Assembly (NCBI RefSeq): GCF_015694705.1
Contig: NZ_JADQDR010000010.1
Coordinates: forward strand, 149,691 to 213,690
Length of the DNA: 64,000 nucleotides
Source of the DNA: Pontibacter rufus
Lineage (GTDB): Bacteria; Bacteroidota; Bacteroidia; Cytophagales; Hymenobacteraceae
Direction: 5' to 3'
Every line of letters begins with the position of its first letter. Position 1 is the first letter of the stretch. The notes beneath the pieces are model-generated. The model was given only the letters and a program-made list of their open reading frames with translations, was not told the origin of the DNA and ran no database searches. The position numbers and the translations under genes are program-made. This document shows, piece by piece, positions 1 to 8,536 of the stretch.

Positions 1-1
1 C

Positions 2-646
2 AGGCATTTATTAACCAAGGATGCTATACGGGGGATATTACGGAAATACAGGAGGTTTCTTAGCTTTTATACTCCTTCGGCGCTACTTGATAACGCTTCG
101 ATGCAGGCGCCGGTTTTTATACTTTCAACTTATTTCAGTATTGCATCAGCGGGGCTTTTCGGTTTAACCTACCGGATTGTTAACATTCCCTTGTCCTTGA
201 TTAGCAGCGCAGTAGGCCAAGTTTATTACCAGAAGATAGCAGAATTAAAAAATGAAGGGCAGGATTTAAGACCTTTAGTTATCGACACAGCTAAAAAGCT
301 TTTCTTCCTGTCTATCCCGCCTACAGTTGTTTTACTTTTTGCCGGGGAGTTCCTGTTTTCCTATATTTTTGGAGAAGAATGGACTGCTTCCGGGCATTAT
401 GCACAGGTGCTGGCTATCCCTTTTGCCGTAAGGTTTATTGCTTCTCCGCTGAGTTCTGTTCTTGTGGTTAATGACAAGTTAAAGGTGCTTTCACTCTGGC
501 AATTTTTCTACTTTATCACTACTGTAAGTATACTTTACATTGGTACTTTTCAACCTCTTACAACTTTTATCTATCTTTACGGCATAAACGAAGTTGTACA
601 GTACCTGTTTTACCTCTTTCTTATAATAAAATACTCTAAAAGATAA
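2..646 (+). CDS. Oligosaccharide flippase, Wzx/MATE-like (5'-truncated by window edge)
   Basis: The frame is open from base 2 without a start, so the gene begins outside the window. Only the C-terminal 214 residues are present. The text reading RRFLSFYTPSALLDNASMQ followed by hydrophobic segments matches the middle of polysaccharide-biosynthesis flippases, where a cytoplasmic loop precedes transmembrane helices. About five hydrophobic stretches follow. The family moves undecaprenyl-linked repeat units across the inner membrane. The stop overlaps the start of the asparagine synthase gene (TAATG), so the two are translationally coupled in one polysaccharide operon. The first in-frame ATG at 101 is internal, not the start. 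Confidence 0.85.
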   Translation, partial: RHLLTKDAIRGILRKYRRFLSFYTPSALLDNASMQAPVFILSTYFSIASAGLFGLTYRIVNIPLSLISSAVGQVYYQKIAELKNEGQDLRPLVIDTAKKLFFLSIPPTVVLLFAGEFLFSYIFGEEWTASGHYAQVLAIPFAVRFIASPLSSVLVVNDKLKVLSLWQFFYFITTVSILYIGTFQPLTTFIYLYGINEVVQYLFYLFLIIKYSKR

Positions 647-2511
647 TGTGTGGTATAAGCGGAATTATAAGTTTAAAAGAAAAGCAGGTTGATTCTTCTC
701 TAATCAAAGCTTACAATGATATCATCTCCCATCGGGGTCCGGATGATGACGGTTTCTTCTTTTATAAGAATTTAGCCTTTGGCCACCGGAGGCTTTCCAT
801 ACTTGATCTTAGCCCCGCTGGCCACCAGCCAATGCACCTTGGCGAAAAATATACACTTGTATTTAACGGCGAAATATTTAATTATTTAGAAATAAAGCAG
901 GAGCTGCAAAAAGCGGGTTACAGCTTTGTATCCGGTACAGATTCAGAAGTTATTCTGGCAGCTTACGATTACTGGCAGGAAACATGTGTGAAGCGGTTCA
1001 ACGGCATGTGGGCTTTCGCCATTCTGGACAGAAGCAACGATACCCTGTTTTGCAGCCGCGATCGGTTTGGCGTAAAGCCTTTCTACTACCGTAAAACAGA
1101 AGCTTACTTTGCTTTTGCCTCTGAAATAAAGCAATTCAGCACGTTACCCGACTGGCAGCCGGTTCTGCATACTTCCAGGGCGGCAGATTTTATCAGGCAC
1201 GGCATTTTCGACCACACAGCAGACACACTTTTTTCTGATGTAAAGCAGCTGCGTGGCGGTCATAACCTGGTATTTAACCTTTCGGACAGCAGTGTTAGTG
1301 TGTATCAATGGTATAATCTCCGGGAAAACGTTGCGCCTTATAAAGGTACTTTCCAGGAGGCAAAGCAGGAATTTTTCGACCTGTTTACAGATGCTGTAAA
1401 GCTCAGGCTTCGTTCTGATGTAAAAGTCGGCTCCTGTTTGTCCGGCGGCCTGGATAGCACTTCGATTGTGTGCTCTGTTAATAAAGTTTTAAGAGAAGAG
1501 AACAAGCACGACATACAAGAGACTGTATCTGCCTGCTCAAGTATAAAAAAGTATGATGAGCAGCAGTTTATTGATGAAGTAATAAATAAAACAGGGGTAA
1601 AATCTCATAAGGTTTACCCGGATTTAGATACTTTGTTTGATGCACTTGATACATTAGTCTGGCACCAGGATGAGCCTTTTTCCTCGTCCAGCATTTTTGC
1701 ACAATGGTGCGTATTTGAGGAAGCACGCAAAAACGGCCTTATAGTGATGTTAGATGGCCAGGGCGCCGATGAGTCGCTGGCCGGCTACCCTCCCTTTCAT
1801 GATGCCCACCTGATGGGTTTACTGAAGGACCTTAAACTGGGGCGGATTATGGAAGAAACTGCTGCCCTGCAAAACCTGCACGGGTACAGCGCAAAAAAAG
1901 CATGGCAGTTTGTAGCCAAGTCTATTATGCCTTCCGGGTTAGCTCAGAAACTTCGCCAAACCAGCACGCCGATACTTCAAGATAGCATTAGCAACACAGA
2001 AGATTGTTATAGCCCTGCTTTCTTTTCCAGCATTACCGACATGTCCTACGACCAGTTGTGCGTCTCCAACCTTCCGATGCTGCTGCATTATGAAGACAGA
2101 AACTCAATGGCGCATTCTATTGAGTCGCGGGTGCCCTTTTTGGACTACAGGCTTGTAGAATTTATAGTTAGTTTGCCCGACGACTATAAAATACATAATG
2201 GTAAAACAAAGTATGTGCTGCGCGAAGCGCTGGATGCGACCATCCCCGATAAGATTAAAAACAGGCATGATAAAATGGGCTTTGTTACTCCGGAAACTGT
2301 CTGGATTCAGCAACATAAAGACGCAGTACGGCAGAAATTAACGGAAGCCTGCAAGGATTTAAACCAGCTTGTAAACCCTGACCAGATTATGGCTTCGTTT
2401 GACAAGCTCATAAAAGGAGAAGAGGATATTCATATTGGCTCAGTTTACTTCAGATTATTAACATTTCATCAGTGGTTTAAAAAATTCGGGATAGTTCTAA
2501 AAAATAATTAA
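646..2511 (+). CDS. asnB: Asparagine synthase (glutamine-hydrolysing)
   Basis: 621 residues, the usual length for AsnB. The protein begins MCGISGII, so Cys2 is the N-terminal nucleophile of the class II glutaminase domain (about 1-200). The synthetase domain carries the PP-loop SGGLDSTS near residue 267, used for ATP pyrophosphate binding. It converts aspartate and glutamine to asparagine, or in polysaccharide loci amidates a sugar acid. The start overlaps the preceding flippase stop. Its position inside a glycan locus suggests modification of a sugar residue, but ordinary asparagine synthesis cannot be excluded. Confidence 0.92.
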   Translation: MCGISGIISLKEKQVDSSLIKAYNDIISHRGPDDDGFFFYKNLAFGHRRLSILDLSPAGHQPMHLGEKYTLVFNGEIFNYLEIKQELQKAGYSFVSGTDSEVILAAYDYWQETCVKRFNGMWAFAILDRSNDTLFCSRDRFGVKPFYYRKTEAYFAFASEIKQFSTLPDWQPVLHTSRAADFIRHGIFDHTADTLFSDVKQLRGGHNLVFNLSDSSVSVYQWYNLRENVAPYKGTFQEAKQEFFDLFTDAVKLRLRSDVKVGSCLSGGLDSTSIVCSVNKVLREENKHDIQETVSACSSIKKYDEQQFIDEVINKTGVKSHKVYPDLDTLFDALDTLVWHQDEPFSSSSIFAQWCVFEEARKNGLIVMLDGQGADESLAGYPPFHDAHLMGLLKDLKLGRIMEETAALQNLHGYSAKKAWQFVAKSIMPSGLAQKLRQTSTPILQDSISNTEDCYSPAFFSSITDMSYDQLCVSNLPMLLHYEDRNSMAHSIESRVPFLDYRLVEFIVSLPDDYKIHNGKTKYVLREALDATIPDKIKNRHDKMGFVTPETVWIQQHKDAVRQKLTEACKDLNQLVNPDQIMASFDKLIKGEEDIHIGSVYFRLLTFHQWFKKFGIVLKNN

Positions 2512-2620
2512 TGAAAATAGTTACCATTATTGGAGCGCGCCCTCAGTTTATAAATAAAGAATCCGGGCAGCATTTTGCGACGGACATGCCGCAGGTAAAA
2601 TCGTAGCTTTTACAAAATAG
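2511..2620 (+). pseudogene. wecB: UDP-GlcNAc 2-epimerase remnant, internally deleted
   Basis: An ATG overlapping the asnB stop opens MKIVTIIGARPQFI, the typical N-terminus of WecB/MnaA epimerases. After about 15 codons the family match stops. From about 2577 another frame reads GDGHAAGKIVAFTK and a stop at 2618-2620, the usual C-terminal end of the same family (normally about 360-380 residues). The middle of the gene is therefore missing and the two ends are joined out of frame. An active enzyme would make UDP-ManNAc for the polysaccharide; this copy cannot. Confidence 0.8.
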
Positions 2621-2626
2621 AAAGTA

Positions 2627-3757
2627 ATGAGGATTGCATACCTAGTCGAAGTAGACATCACCGAAGAAACAGGCGTTACAAAAAAAATAAAAGGCCAGAC
2701 AAACTCATGGGCACAGGAAGGGCATGATGTAAAAATTTTCTCATTCCCTTCAGTCCTTAGCTCTGAAGTAAGAAACAGGAAGAATATTATTGATGTAAGC
2801 TCAGAAACTTTCTTGAACCCTATAGCATCTTTTTTTAGTGGACAAGTACAAAATTACCTTAACAAGATTTTAAGCAGTCAAGCAATTGCCAGGAGTCTGC
2901 AAGACTTTTCTCCTGATATAATTTATTATCGGCAGGGAATCTGGTTTCCAGGCATACACAGAATTTTTTCTCAAAAAGCACCTATAATTTTAGAGGCAAA
3001 CACCAATGATTTAGAAGAAATAAAGCTGGAGGGTAAAGTCAGAAGAATTATATATACCTATGGCCGCAAAAAGATTTTAAAGCATGTACTTGGAGTTGTA
3101 AGTGTGACCAATGAAATTGGGGAATATTATCAGGGCTTAGTTCCATATATCAAAACAGTTAGCAATGGCTTCGTTTTTAATGATGAAATACCTGCTCATA
3201 CCCTCACTGCTAGCTTTTCTAATAAGCCCTCTCTGATATTTGTTGGAATGCCAGGTTACTCGTGGCATGGTGTGGATAAAATTTTAAGATTAGCCAGCTT
3301 GCTACCAGAGTTTACTTTTCATCTGGTTGGCTATGAAAAAGCCAATCTACCTGAGATGACTGATAATATTATTTGCCATGGTTACTTACGAAAAGATTCC
3401 CTTAAAACTTTGTATGCTACTGCCGACATAGGTATTGGTACATTAGCACTGCATAGAAAGAATATGGACGAGGCCTGCCCATTAAAAGTACGGGAATACT
3501 GTGCTTTTGGCCTGCCTGTTATTTTGGGCTACAAAGACACTGATCTGGAAGGGCAGGATTTCATATTGGATATTGGTAATTTCGAGGAAAATGTAGTTCA
3601 GAGCATTGACAGCATAAAAAACTTTGTCAGAGCCTGGCACGGAAAGAAAACTGAAAGGTCGGTAGTAGAACCGTTGATAGGATTAAATGCAAAAGAGAAA
3701 GAACGTTTAGCGTTTTTCAAAAGCGTACAAAATGCATCTGAAAATCAGGCTAAATAA
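2627..3757 (+). CDS. Glycosyltransferase, family 4-like
   Basis: 376 residues with a two-domain GT-B pattern. The N-terminal half opens MRIAYLVEVDI and contains a Rossmann-like beginning. The C-terminal half has the FVGMPGYSWHGVDKIL segment and the acceptor/donor region around KVREYCAFGLPVILG, where GT4 enzymes bind the nucleotide sugar. It probably adds a sugar to the lipid-linked repeat unit on the cytoplasmic face. It starts seven bases after the wecB remnant and overlaps the next gene by 26 bases, so it lies in the same transcription unit. The sugar specificity cannot be read. Confidence 0.8.
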   Translation: MRIAYLVEVDITEETGVTKKIKGQTNSWAQEGHDVKIFSFPSVLSSEVRNRKNIIDVSSETFLNPIASFFSGQVQNYLNKILSSQAIARSLQDFSPDIIYYRQGIWFPGIHRIFSQKAPIILEANTNDLEEIKLEGKVRRIIYTYGRKKILKHVLGVVSVTNEIGEYYQGLVPYIKTVSNGFVFNDEIPAHTLTASFSNKPSLIFVGMPGYSWHGVDKILRLASLLPEFTFHLVGYEKANLPEMTDNIICHGYLRKDSLKTLYATADIGIGTLALHRKNMDEACPLKVREYCAFGLPVILGYKDTDLEGQDFILDIGNFEENVVQSIDSIKNFVRAWHGKKTERSVVEPLIGLNAKEKERLAFFKSVQNASENQAK

Positions 3758-5129
3758 GTTAAACTGGCTTTTTCTGCTTCTGGTAGTCTTTTTGCTCCCT
3801 TTTACCGGAGTACCGGGGCTTCCATTCTTAGGTGAGCTTCAGGCTGATGCTTCTGCACACATTCTTCTGTTTATTTCTGTGCCGCTATTTGTGGCAACCA
3901 TCCTCTTTCAGAAACGAATAAGAATCATATCAGACAGGTATTATTTTTTATTCCTCCTTTTTATCCTGCTGGTATTTGCCAATTCTGTTGTATCTCTAAA
4001 CAGCTTCGACCATATTTTTAAAGGTAAAAGCGGTTACGGCAAGTTTATACTTCAGTATTTCCTGCTTCTTTTTTATGGCGTAATTGTCTGCCATATCTTC
4101 TATAATATCTTATGCCACATAAGTTTTGAGAAGATATTGTTCCGCATAAGAAAGGCAATTGTACTATCTTATTTTATTGTATTAGGCTATGCTTTTTTCG
4201 AGATAATGCATATCTATCATATAGAACTCTTTACGCCCTTTCTGAAAAGCATAGACCCAATCATCAGAACCGGGCAGAAATTCCACTATGTGGCTTACGG
4301 AAGAATACGATCGATTACGCCAGAGCCTCCTTTTCTGACCCTGTACCTGGTTTTTGCCGTGCCCTGGCTGTTAAGTTACTTTCTGACTCAGCCCGGTAAA
4401 CTTTTCAGGAACTGCTTTCTCCTGCTCTCTATATTAGTTCTGGTATACTTCTCCGGCTCCAGATCGGGTCTGGTGATTATCAGTCTACAGGTTATTTTAT
4501 TTTTTGCCCTGCAGGTAAAGCGCAGAATTACCGGCCGGAAGTTTAAAAAGGCTATTTACCTGTCTCCGTTTATTTTAGCGGCCCTGGCAATAATGCTGTA
4601 TGTTTCAAGTGACAAGATTATTGAGCGTATCAAGTCCATCTCTGTATCGGAAGACAGCAACTTGCAGGAATCCAGCATATCGCGGTGGAGCACCCAGGAA
4701 GCCGCACTGGAAATAGCCTTGGATAATCCGGTATTCGGCGTTGGCTTTGGCCAGCAGGGCTTCTACTTTCCTGCCTATTACTCCATTTGGTCCTATAATA
4801 ACAGCTATGAAATCAGGAACTGGGCCAATACGAATCTTCCTATATGGCCGCCGGGCTTCTCCATGTTTACCAGGTTAGCTGCAGAAACAGGATTCTTTAC
4901 CGCCTTCTTCTTCTTCGCCATTAATTTACTGTTAGCATTGAAGTTGTTTTTAATAAGAAAGAGGTTTAAAGCACAATCTTTCGTGCTGACCATCTTAGCA
5001 ACGATAAGCCTCATTACTATAGTTGGCTATATATTTGTTTATCTGCAGTGGGATTCGTTCAGATTAACAGGGTATTGGTTAGCTTTGTCCTTATCCATAA
5101 TTCTTATCAAAAATGAGAGATCATCGTAA
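3732..5129 (+). CDS. O-antigen polymerase/ligase-like membrane protein (Wzy/WaaL)
   Basis: 465 residues, almost entirely hydrophobic, with about 11-12 predicted membrane helices and a long periplasmic loop containing SRWSTQEAALEIALDNPVFGVGFGQ (quoted here as SRWSTQEAALE then NPVFGVGFGQ). The R-x(n)-G-x-G pattern before the last helices is typical of the Wzy_C / O-antigen ligase superfamily, which polymerises or transfers undecaprenyl-linked glycans. It overlaps both neighbours (26 bases upstream, 17 bases downstream). A second protein of the same type lies at 7024-8262; one may be the polymerase and the other a ligase. Confidence 0.82.
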   Translation: MHLKIRLNKLNWLFLLLVVFLLPFTGVPGLPFLGELQADASAHILLFISVPLFVATILFQKRIRIISDRYYFLFLLFILLVFANSVVSLNSFDHIFKGKSGYGKFILQYFLLLFYGVIVCHIFYNILCHISFEKILFRIRKAIVLSYFIVLGYAFFEIMHIYHIELFTPFLKSIDPIIRTGQKFHYVAYGRIRSITPEPPFLTLYLVFAVPWLLSYFLTQPGKLFRNCFLLLSILVLVYFSGSRSGLVIISLQVILFFALQVKRRITGRKFKKAIYLSPFILAALAIMLYVSSDKIIERIKSISVSEDSNLQESSISRWSTQEAALEIALDNPVFGVGFGQQGFYFPAYYSIWSYNNSYEIRNWANTNLPIWPPGFSMFTRLAAETGFFTAFFFFAINLLLALKLFLIRKRFKAQSFVLTILATISLITIVGYIFVYLQWDSFRLTGYWLALSLSIILIKNERSS

Positions 5130-5928
5130 GGCAGTTGTTCTCATTCCGCATTACAACGATCCTGAAGGCCTGCAAAAAACAATTGCTTCCTTTTCAGAGA
5201 ATGAACCCTGCGATGTACTGGTGGTGGATGATGGAAGTATAGCGCCGATTGATGAAAATAAAATTCAGGAATTATTTAAGGCCACAGGAGAAGTATTCTT
5301 TTTATATCTGGAGCAAAACAGTGGAATCGAAACTGCCCTTAACAAAGGATTAGACTGGATAAAGGAAAACGATTACCAGTTTATAGCCAGGTTGGATTGC
5401 GGCGATATCAATATGCCTCAGCGCATCCATAAACAACTGGAGTTCATGGAAAACAACGCTGATATTCAGTTGCTGGGCACCTGGGCAGAAGCTATAGATG
5501 TAAATGGCAATCCCCTCTATCAGCTGCATTTGCCTGCGGCACATGAAGATATCGAAAAGAAGATGTTCTTAAACAACATGTTTATACACCCCACGGTGAT
5601 GTTCCGGAAAGAGGCGCTGGATGTTATCAAAGAATATCCTTACGATTACCCTGCTGCAGAGGATTATGCCTTTTTTTTTAAATTTGTCCGGAATTTTAAA
5701 ACAGCGAATTTACCCGAAGTGCTGGTACGCTTCGAGATCAATACCGCAGGCGGTATTTCTTCAACCAGAAGAAGTACGCAACTCCAAACCAGAATTAAAA
5801 TAATAAAGGAAAACTTTAAGTTTGGCTACTACCCCATCATGGGAATCACCAGGGCGAGCATCTTATTGTTCATTCCCAGAAACATTGTAGAATCTCTCAA
5901 AAAGCGGATACTTTGGAAAGGAAAGTAA
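5113..5928 (+). CDS. Glycosyltransferase family 2
   Basis: 271 residues with a GT-A fold signature: VLIPHYNDPEGLQKTI near the start, VLVVDDGS for UDP binding, ARLDCGDINMPQR as the metal-binding DxD-type region (D-x-G-D), and a downstream PAAEDYAFFFK segment matching the ED catalytic-base motif. It is a cytoplasmic transferase using a nucleotide sugar, presumably for repeat-unit assembly. It overlaps the preceding membrane-protein gene by 17 bases and the next transferase by 16 bases. Confidence 0.88.
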   Translation: MRDHRKAVVLIPHYNDPEGLQKTIASFSENEPCDVLVVDDGSIAPIDENKIQELFKATGEVFFLYLEQNSGIETALNKGLDWIKENDYQFIARLDCGDINMPQRIHKQLEFMENNADIQLLGTWAEAIDVNGNPLYQLHLPAAHEDIEKKMFLNNMFIHPTVMFRKEALDVIKEYPYDYPAAEDYAFFFKFVRNFKTANLPEVLVRFEINTAGGISSTRRSTQLQTRIKIIKENFKFGYYPIMGITRASILLFIPRNIVESLKKRILWKGK

Positions 5929-7034
5929 AGGTCTTACATATAGCACTGGTACTTAGCGGCGTAGAGACTTATATCAGATTGGTGGCAGCAAATATTGATG
6001 AGGCTAAGTTTGAGTTGATCATTCTCAGAGATAATGAGCAGAACCAGCTACCCATCACGTACAAATCGGGCAGAGTTGTTAAAACCTATACTTTAGACTT
6101 TGAGAGAGACATCCGTCTTTTAAAAGATACAAAGCTGCTGGGCCAGGCACTTAAAATAGTAAAGGCCGAATCGCCAGATATTATTCATTGCCATAGCGCT
6201 AAAAGCGGAATAACAGGCAGAACCATCGGAGCAATATTACAAATACCTGCTTTCTATACGCCTCATGCTTTTTCGTTTTTAAGTGCCGGCAACAGTCTCA
6301 AAAGCTTTGTTTTCAAGTCTCTGGAAAGGCTTTACAGCTATACAAACAGTTATGTAATAGCGTGTTCCGAATCCGAAGGCCGGCGTGCTGTTCAGGATGC
6401 CCATTATCCGCAGGAAAGAACCTTTGTGATAAATAATTCTTTGCCAAGGCCTTCGCAGGAGCCTGTTTTTGATAATACCAGCAATTATATCTGCACCGTT
6501 GGGCGTCCTTCTTACCAGAAGAACACGCTTTACCTGCTGCAGGCTTTCAGGGAAATACATAAAGCTCTCCCCGCTTTAAAGTTATACATGCTGGGGGTGG
6601 GGCATTACTCTCCGGATCTGGAAAAGGCAAAAGAGTTTATTGCAGCAAATAACCTGGAGCATGTTGTCCGATTTTTTGAATGGACCTCCCGGGAGGAAAC
6701 GCTTTCGATCCTGAGCCATAGTTTGCTTTACATCTCTCTTTCAAGGTATGAAGGTTTGTCTTACGCCGTTCTGGAAGCCATGTCTTTGGGCAAGCCCTGT
6801 ATCTTGTCGGATGTTGATGGCAATAAGGATTGTGTGGCAGATCAAAACAGCGGTCTTTTAATTGATATTGATTTACCAGCACAGGAAAGCGCTGCTGCTA
6901 TTATTGATTTGCTCAGGAACAGAGACAAAGTAACAGAGATGGGGAAAGGCGCCTATAATGAGTTTCTTAGGCATTTTATTATAGATAAAAACATACAGGC
7001 TTTAGAAAGTTTATACCTTCAGTATGCTAAATAG
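5913..7034 (+). CDS. Glycosyltransferase family 4
   Basis: 373 residues, GT-B type. The N-terminal part reads VKVLHIALVLSGVETYIRL with the early glycine-containing loop, then PDIIHCHSAKSGITGR, a frequent GT4 feature. The C-terminal part contains SRYEGLSYAVLEAMSLGKP (E-x7-E motif), which binds the donor nucleotide-sugar. The start is TTG at 5913, inside the end of the previous gene; no ATG occurs near the N-terminus, so the non-ATG start is the best choice. Part of the exopolysaccharide operon. Confidence 0.87.
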   Translation: MERKVKVLHIALVLSGVETYIRLVAANIDEAKFELIILRDNEQNQLPITYKSGRVVKTYTLDFERDIRLLKDTKLLGQALKIVKAESPDIIHCHSAKSGITGRTIGAILQIPAFYTPHAFSFLSAGNSLKSFVFKSLERLYSYTNSYVIACSESEGRRAVQDAHYPQERTFVINNSLPRPSQEPVFDNTSNYICTVGRPSYQKNTLYLLQAFREIHKALPALKLYMLGVGHYSPDLEKAKEFIAANNLEHVVRFFEWTSREETLSILSHSLLYISLSRYEGLSYAVLEAMSLGKPCILSDVDGNKDCVADQNSGLLIDIDLPAQESAAAIIDLLRNRDKVTEMGKGAYNEFLRHFIIDKNIQALESLYLQYAK

Positions 7035-8262
7035 ACTAACTGCACAGGCAATTTCATTTGAAAGGATATTAATCTGGCTGTGCATATTTTTGTTGCCGTT
7101 TAAACCAATCTACGCCAATATCCCCCTTATTATTTTTATACTGCTTGTGCTTGTGCAGCACTATAAAAACATCCATAACTTTAAACACCACGCAGGTTTA
7201 TACCTCTTCTTGTCTATTTTCCTTTTGTATTTAACAGGTCTGTTTTATGCCAAAGATTTTCATACCGAATACAAGATAGTTGAGAAGAGCTTTGCTTTGC
7301 TCTTTATGCCTTTGGCCTTCGGTTTAATGCCGCAGGCTAAAGTCCACCTGGTCAGAAAAGGGTTTTGGCAGGGGCTTTTCAGCCTGGCGCTTATACTTGG
7401 CATTTATTCCTTCTATTCCGCTTACAGAATTTACAGCGAGCTTGGTTATTTACCAACAGTCGGGGCCCGGGTAAATGAGATTACGTATATTCACAGGCCA
7501 TACTTTGGATTAATCCAAACGCTAAGTTTCAGTTATGTTTTATCCCTGCTTTTCAGAAAAGGGCTTAAGATTCATCCTGTCTACTACCTGGGGCTCGCGA
7601 TAGCAATTATATCAGTTTTCCTGGTTGTAGCCCGCTTGTCGGTCGTTGCGCTGATAATTGTTTGCTTATACTTTGTTTATGAATATTTAAGGAAAAGAGG
7701 AATCCTGAATTTAAAGACGATAGCCGGGCTTATTCTTTTTATGGTCCTGAGCATTTCGGTGCTGAGCCAGTACAACCGGTTCAGCGAACGTTTTATTTAT
7801 CTGCTGCAGGGCAAGGGCGAACCCAGAATTCTAATCTGGGAATGCGCATACCGGCAATTTACGGACAGGGACTTTAATATATTTTTAGGAAACAGAAGCG
7901 CCAGCACCACCCAGGATAAACTTAACAACTGTTATAAAGAAGAATCTATAAATAAAACTTACTGGGCCTGGATTTATGAGTCTAAAGAGAATTTTAACAC
8001 GCATAACGAATACCTGAATATGCTCTTAAGTTATGGCATCCTGGGTTTGATTCTGCTCTTAGCATTATTCCTTTACTTATTTTTCAAATCAAGGAAAGAG
8101 GCGGATCTGGCAGCTCAGTTTTTTGTAATCGTTTTTGCATTTAATTGTTTTACAGAAAATTTGCTGGCACGCCAGGATTCCATTTTTATTTTTTGCATCT
8201 GCGCAGCCATCATAATTTACTATAAAAAGGATGAAATTACGGTCTCCGCTCATCCTGAATAA
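7024..8262 (+). CDS. O-antigen ligase/polymerase-like membrane protein
   Basis: 412 residues with about 10-11 hydrophobic helices and a Wzy_C-like periplasmic loop. The NTHNEYLNMLLSYGILGLI segment matches the H-N-x-Y/F-L-x2-L...G pattern of the O-antigen ligase superfamily. It overlaps the preceding GT4 gene by 11 bases. It is the second such protein in the locus and is followed by a 274-base gap before the sugar-phosphate transferase. Confidence 0.85.
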   Translation: MLNRLTAQAISFERILIWLCIFLLPFKPIYANIPLIIFILLVLVQHYKNIHNFKHHAGLYLFLSIFLLYLTGLFYAKDFHTEYKIVEKSFALLFMPLAFGLMPQAKVHLVRKGFWQGLFSLALILGIYSFYSAYRIYSELGYLPTVGARVNEITYIHRPYFGLIQTLSFSYVLSLLFRKGLKIHPVYYLGLAIAIISVFLVVARLSVVALIIVCLYFVYEYLRKRGILNLKTIAGLILFMVLSISVLSQYNRFSERFIYLLQGKGEPRILIWECAYRQFTDRDFNIFLGNRSASTTQDKLNNCYKEESINKTYWAWIYESKENFNTHNEYLNMLLSYGILGLILLLALFLYLFFKSRKEADLAAQFFVIVFAFNCFTENLLARQDSIFIFCICAAIIIYYKKDEITVSAHPE

Positions 8263-8536
8263 AACTGTAAGTACGTTATTAAATTTCCGGTACGAAGTAT
8301 GCTGCTATTTGCAGGCAGATACAATTGCAGCCTGAAGTTACTACAGCCATATACCTATAAGCCAGGCCCTGTTTCGCTAACCAGGTGCATTTCTAAATTA
8401 AAGCTGTCCTATATCATAGTTATACATTATTTTTGAGCACAGGACAATGTTCGTTTTTAATCATTACCAGCCAACTTAGTTAATAAAGTGCGCTTGCTGG
8501 TTCTAATCCGAATTTATACTATCTGACTACTTAAAA
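8263..8536. other. Intergenic gap within the polysaccharide locus
   Basis: About 270 AT-rich bases separate the last membrane protein from the sugar-phosphate transferase. No open frame of useful length, no clear hairpin terminator and no tRNA was seen. The gap probably contains the promoter of the 8537 gene, but no convincing TAnnTTTG box was identified. Confidence 0.4.

Noticed and set aside
8465..8520. tRNA-like text GGTTCTAATCC before the sugar-phosphate transferase
   Set aside because: Only a T-loop resemblance; no acceptor stem, D arm or anticodon arm could be formed.
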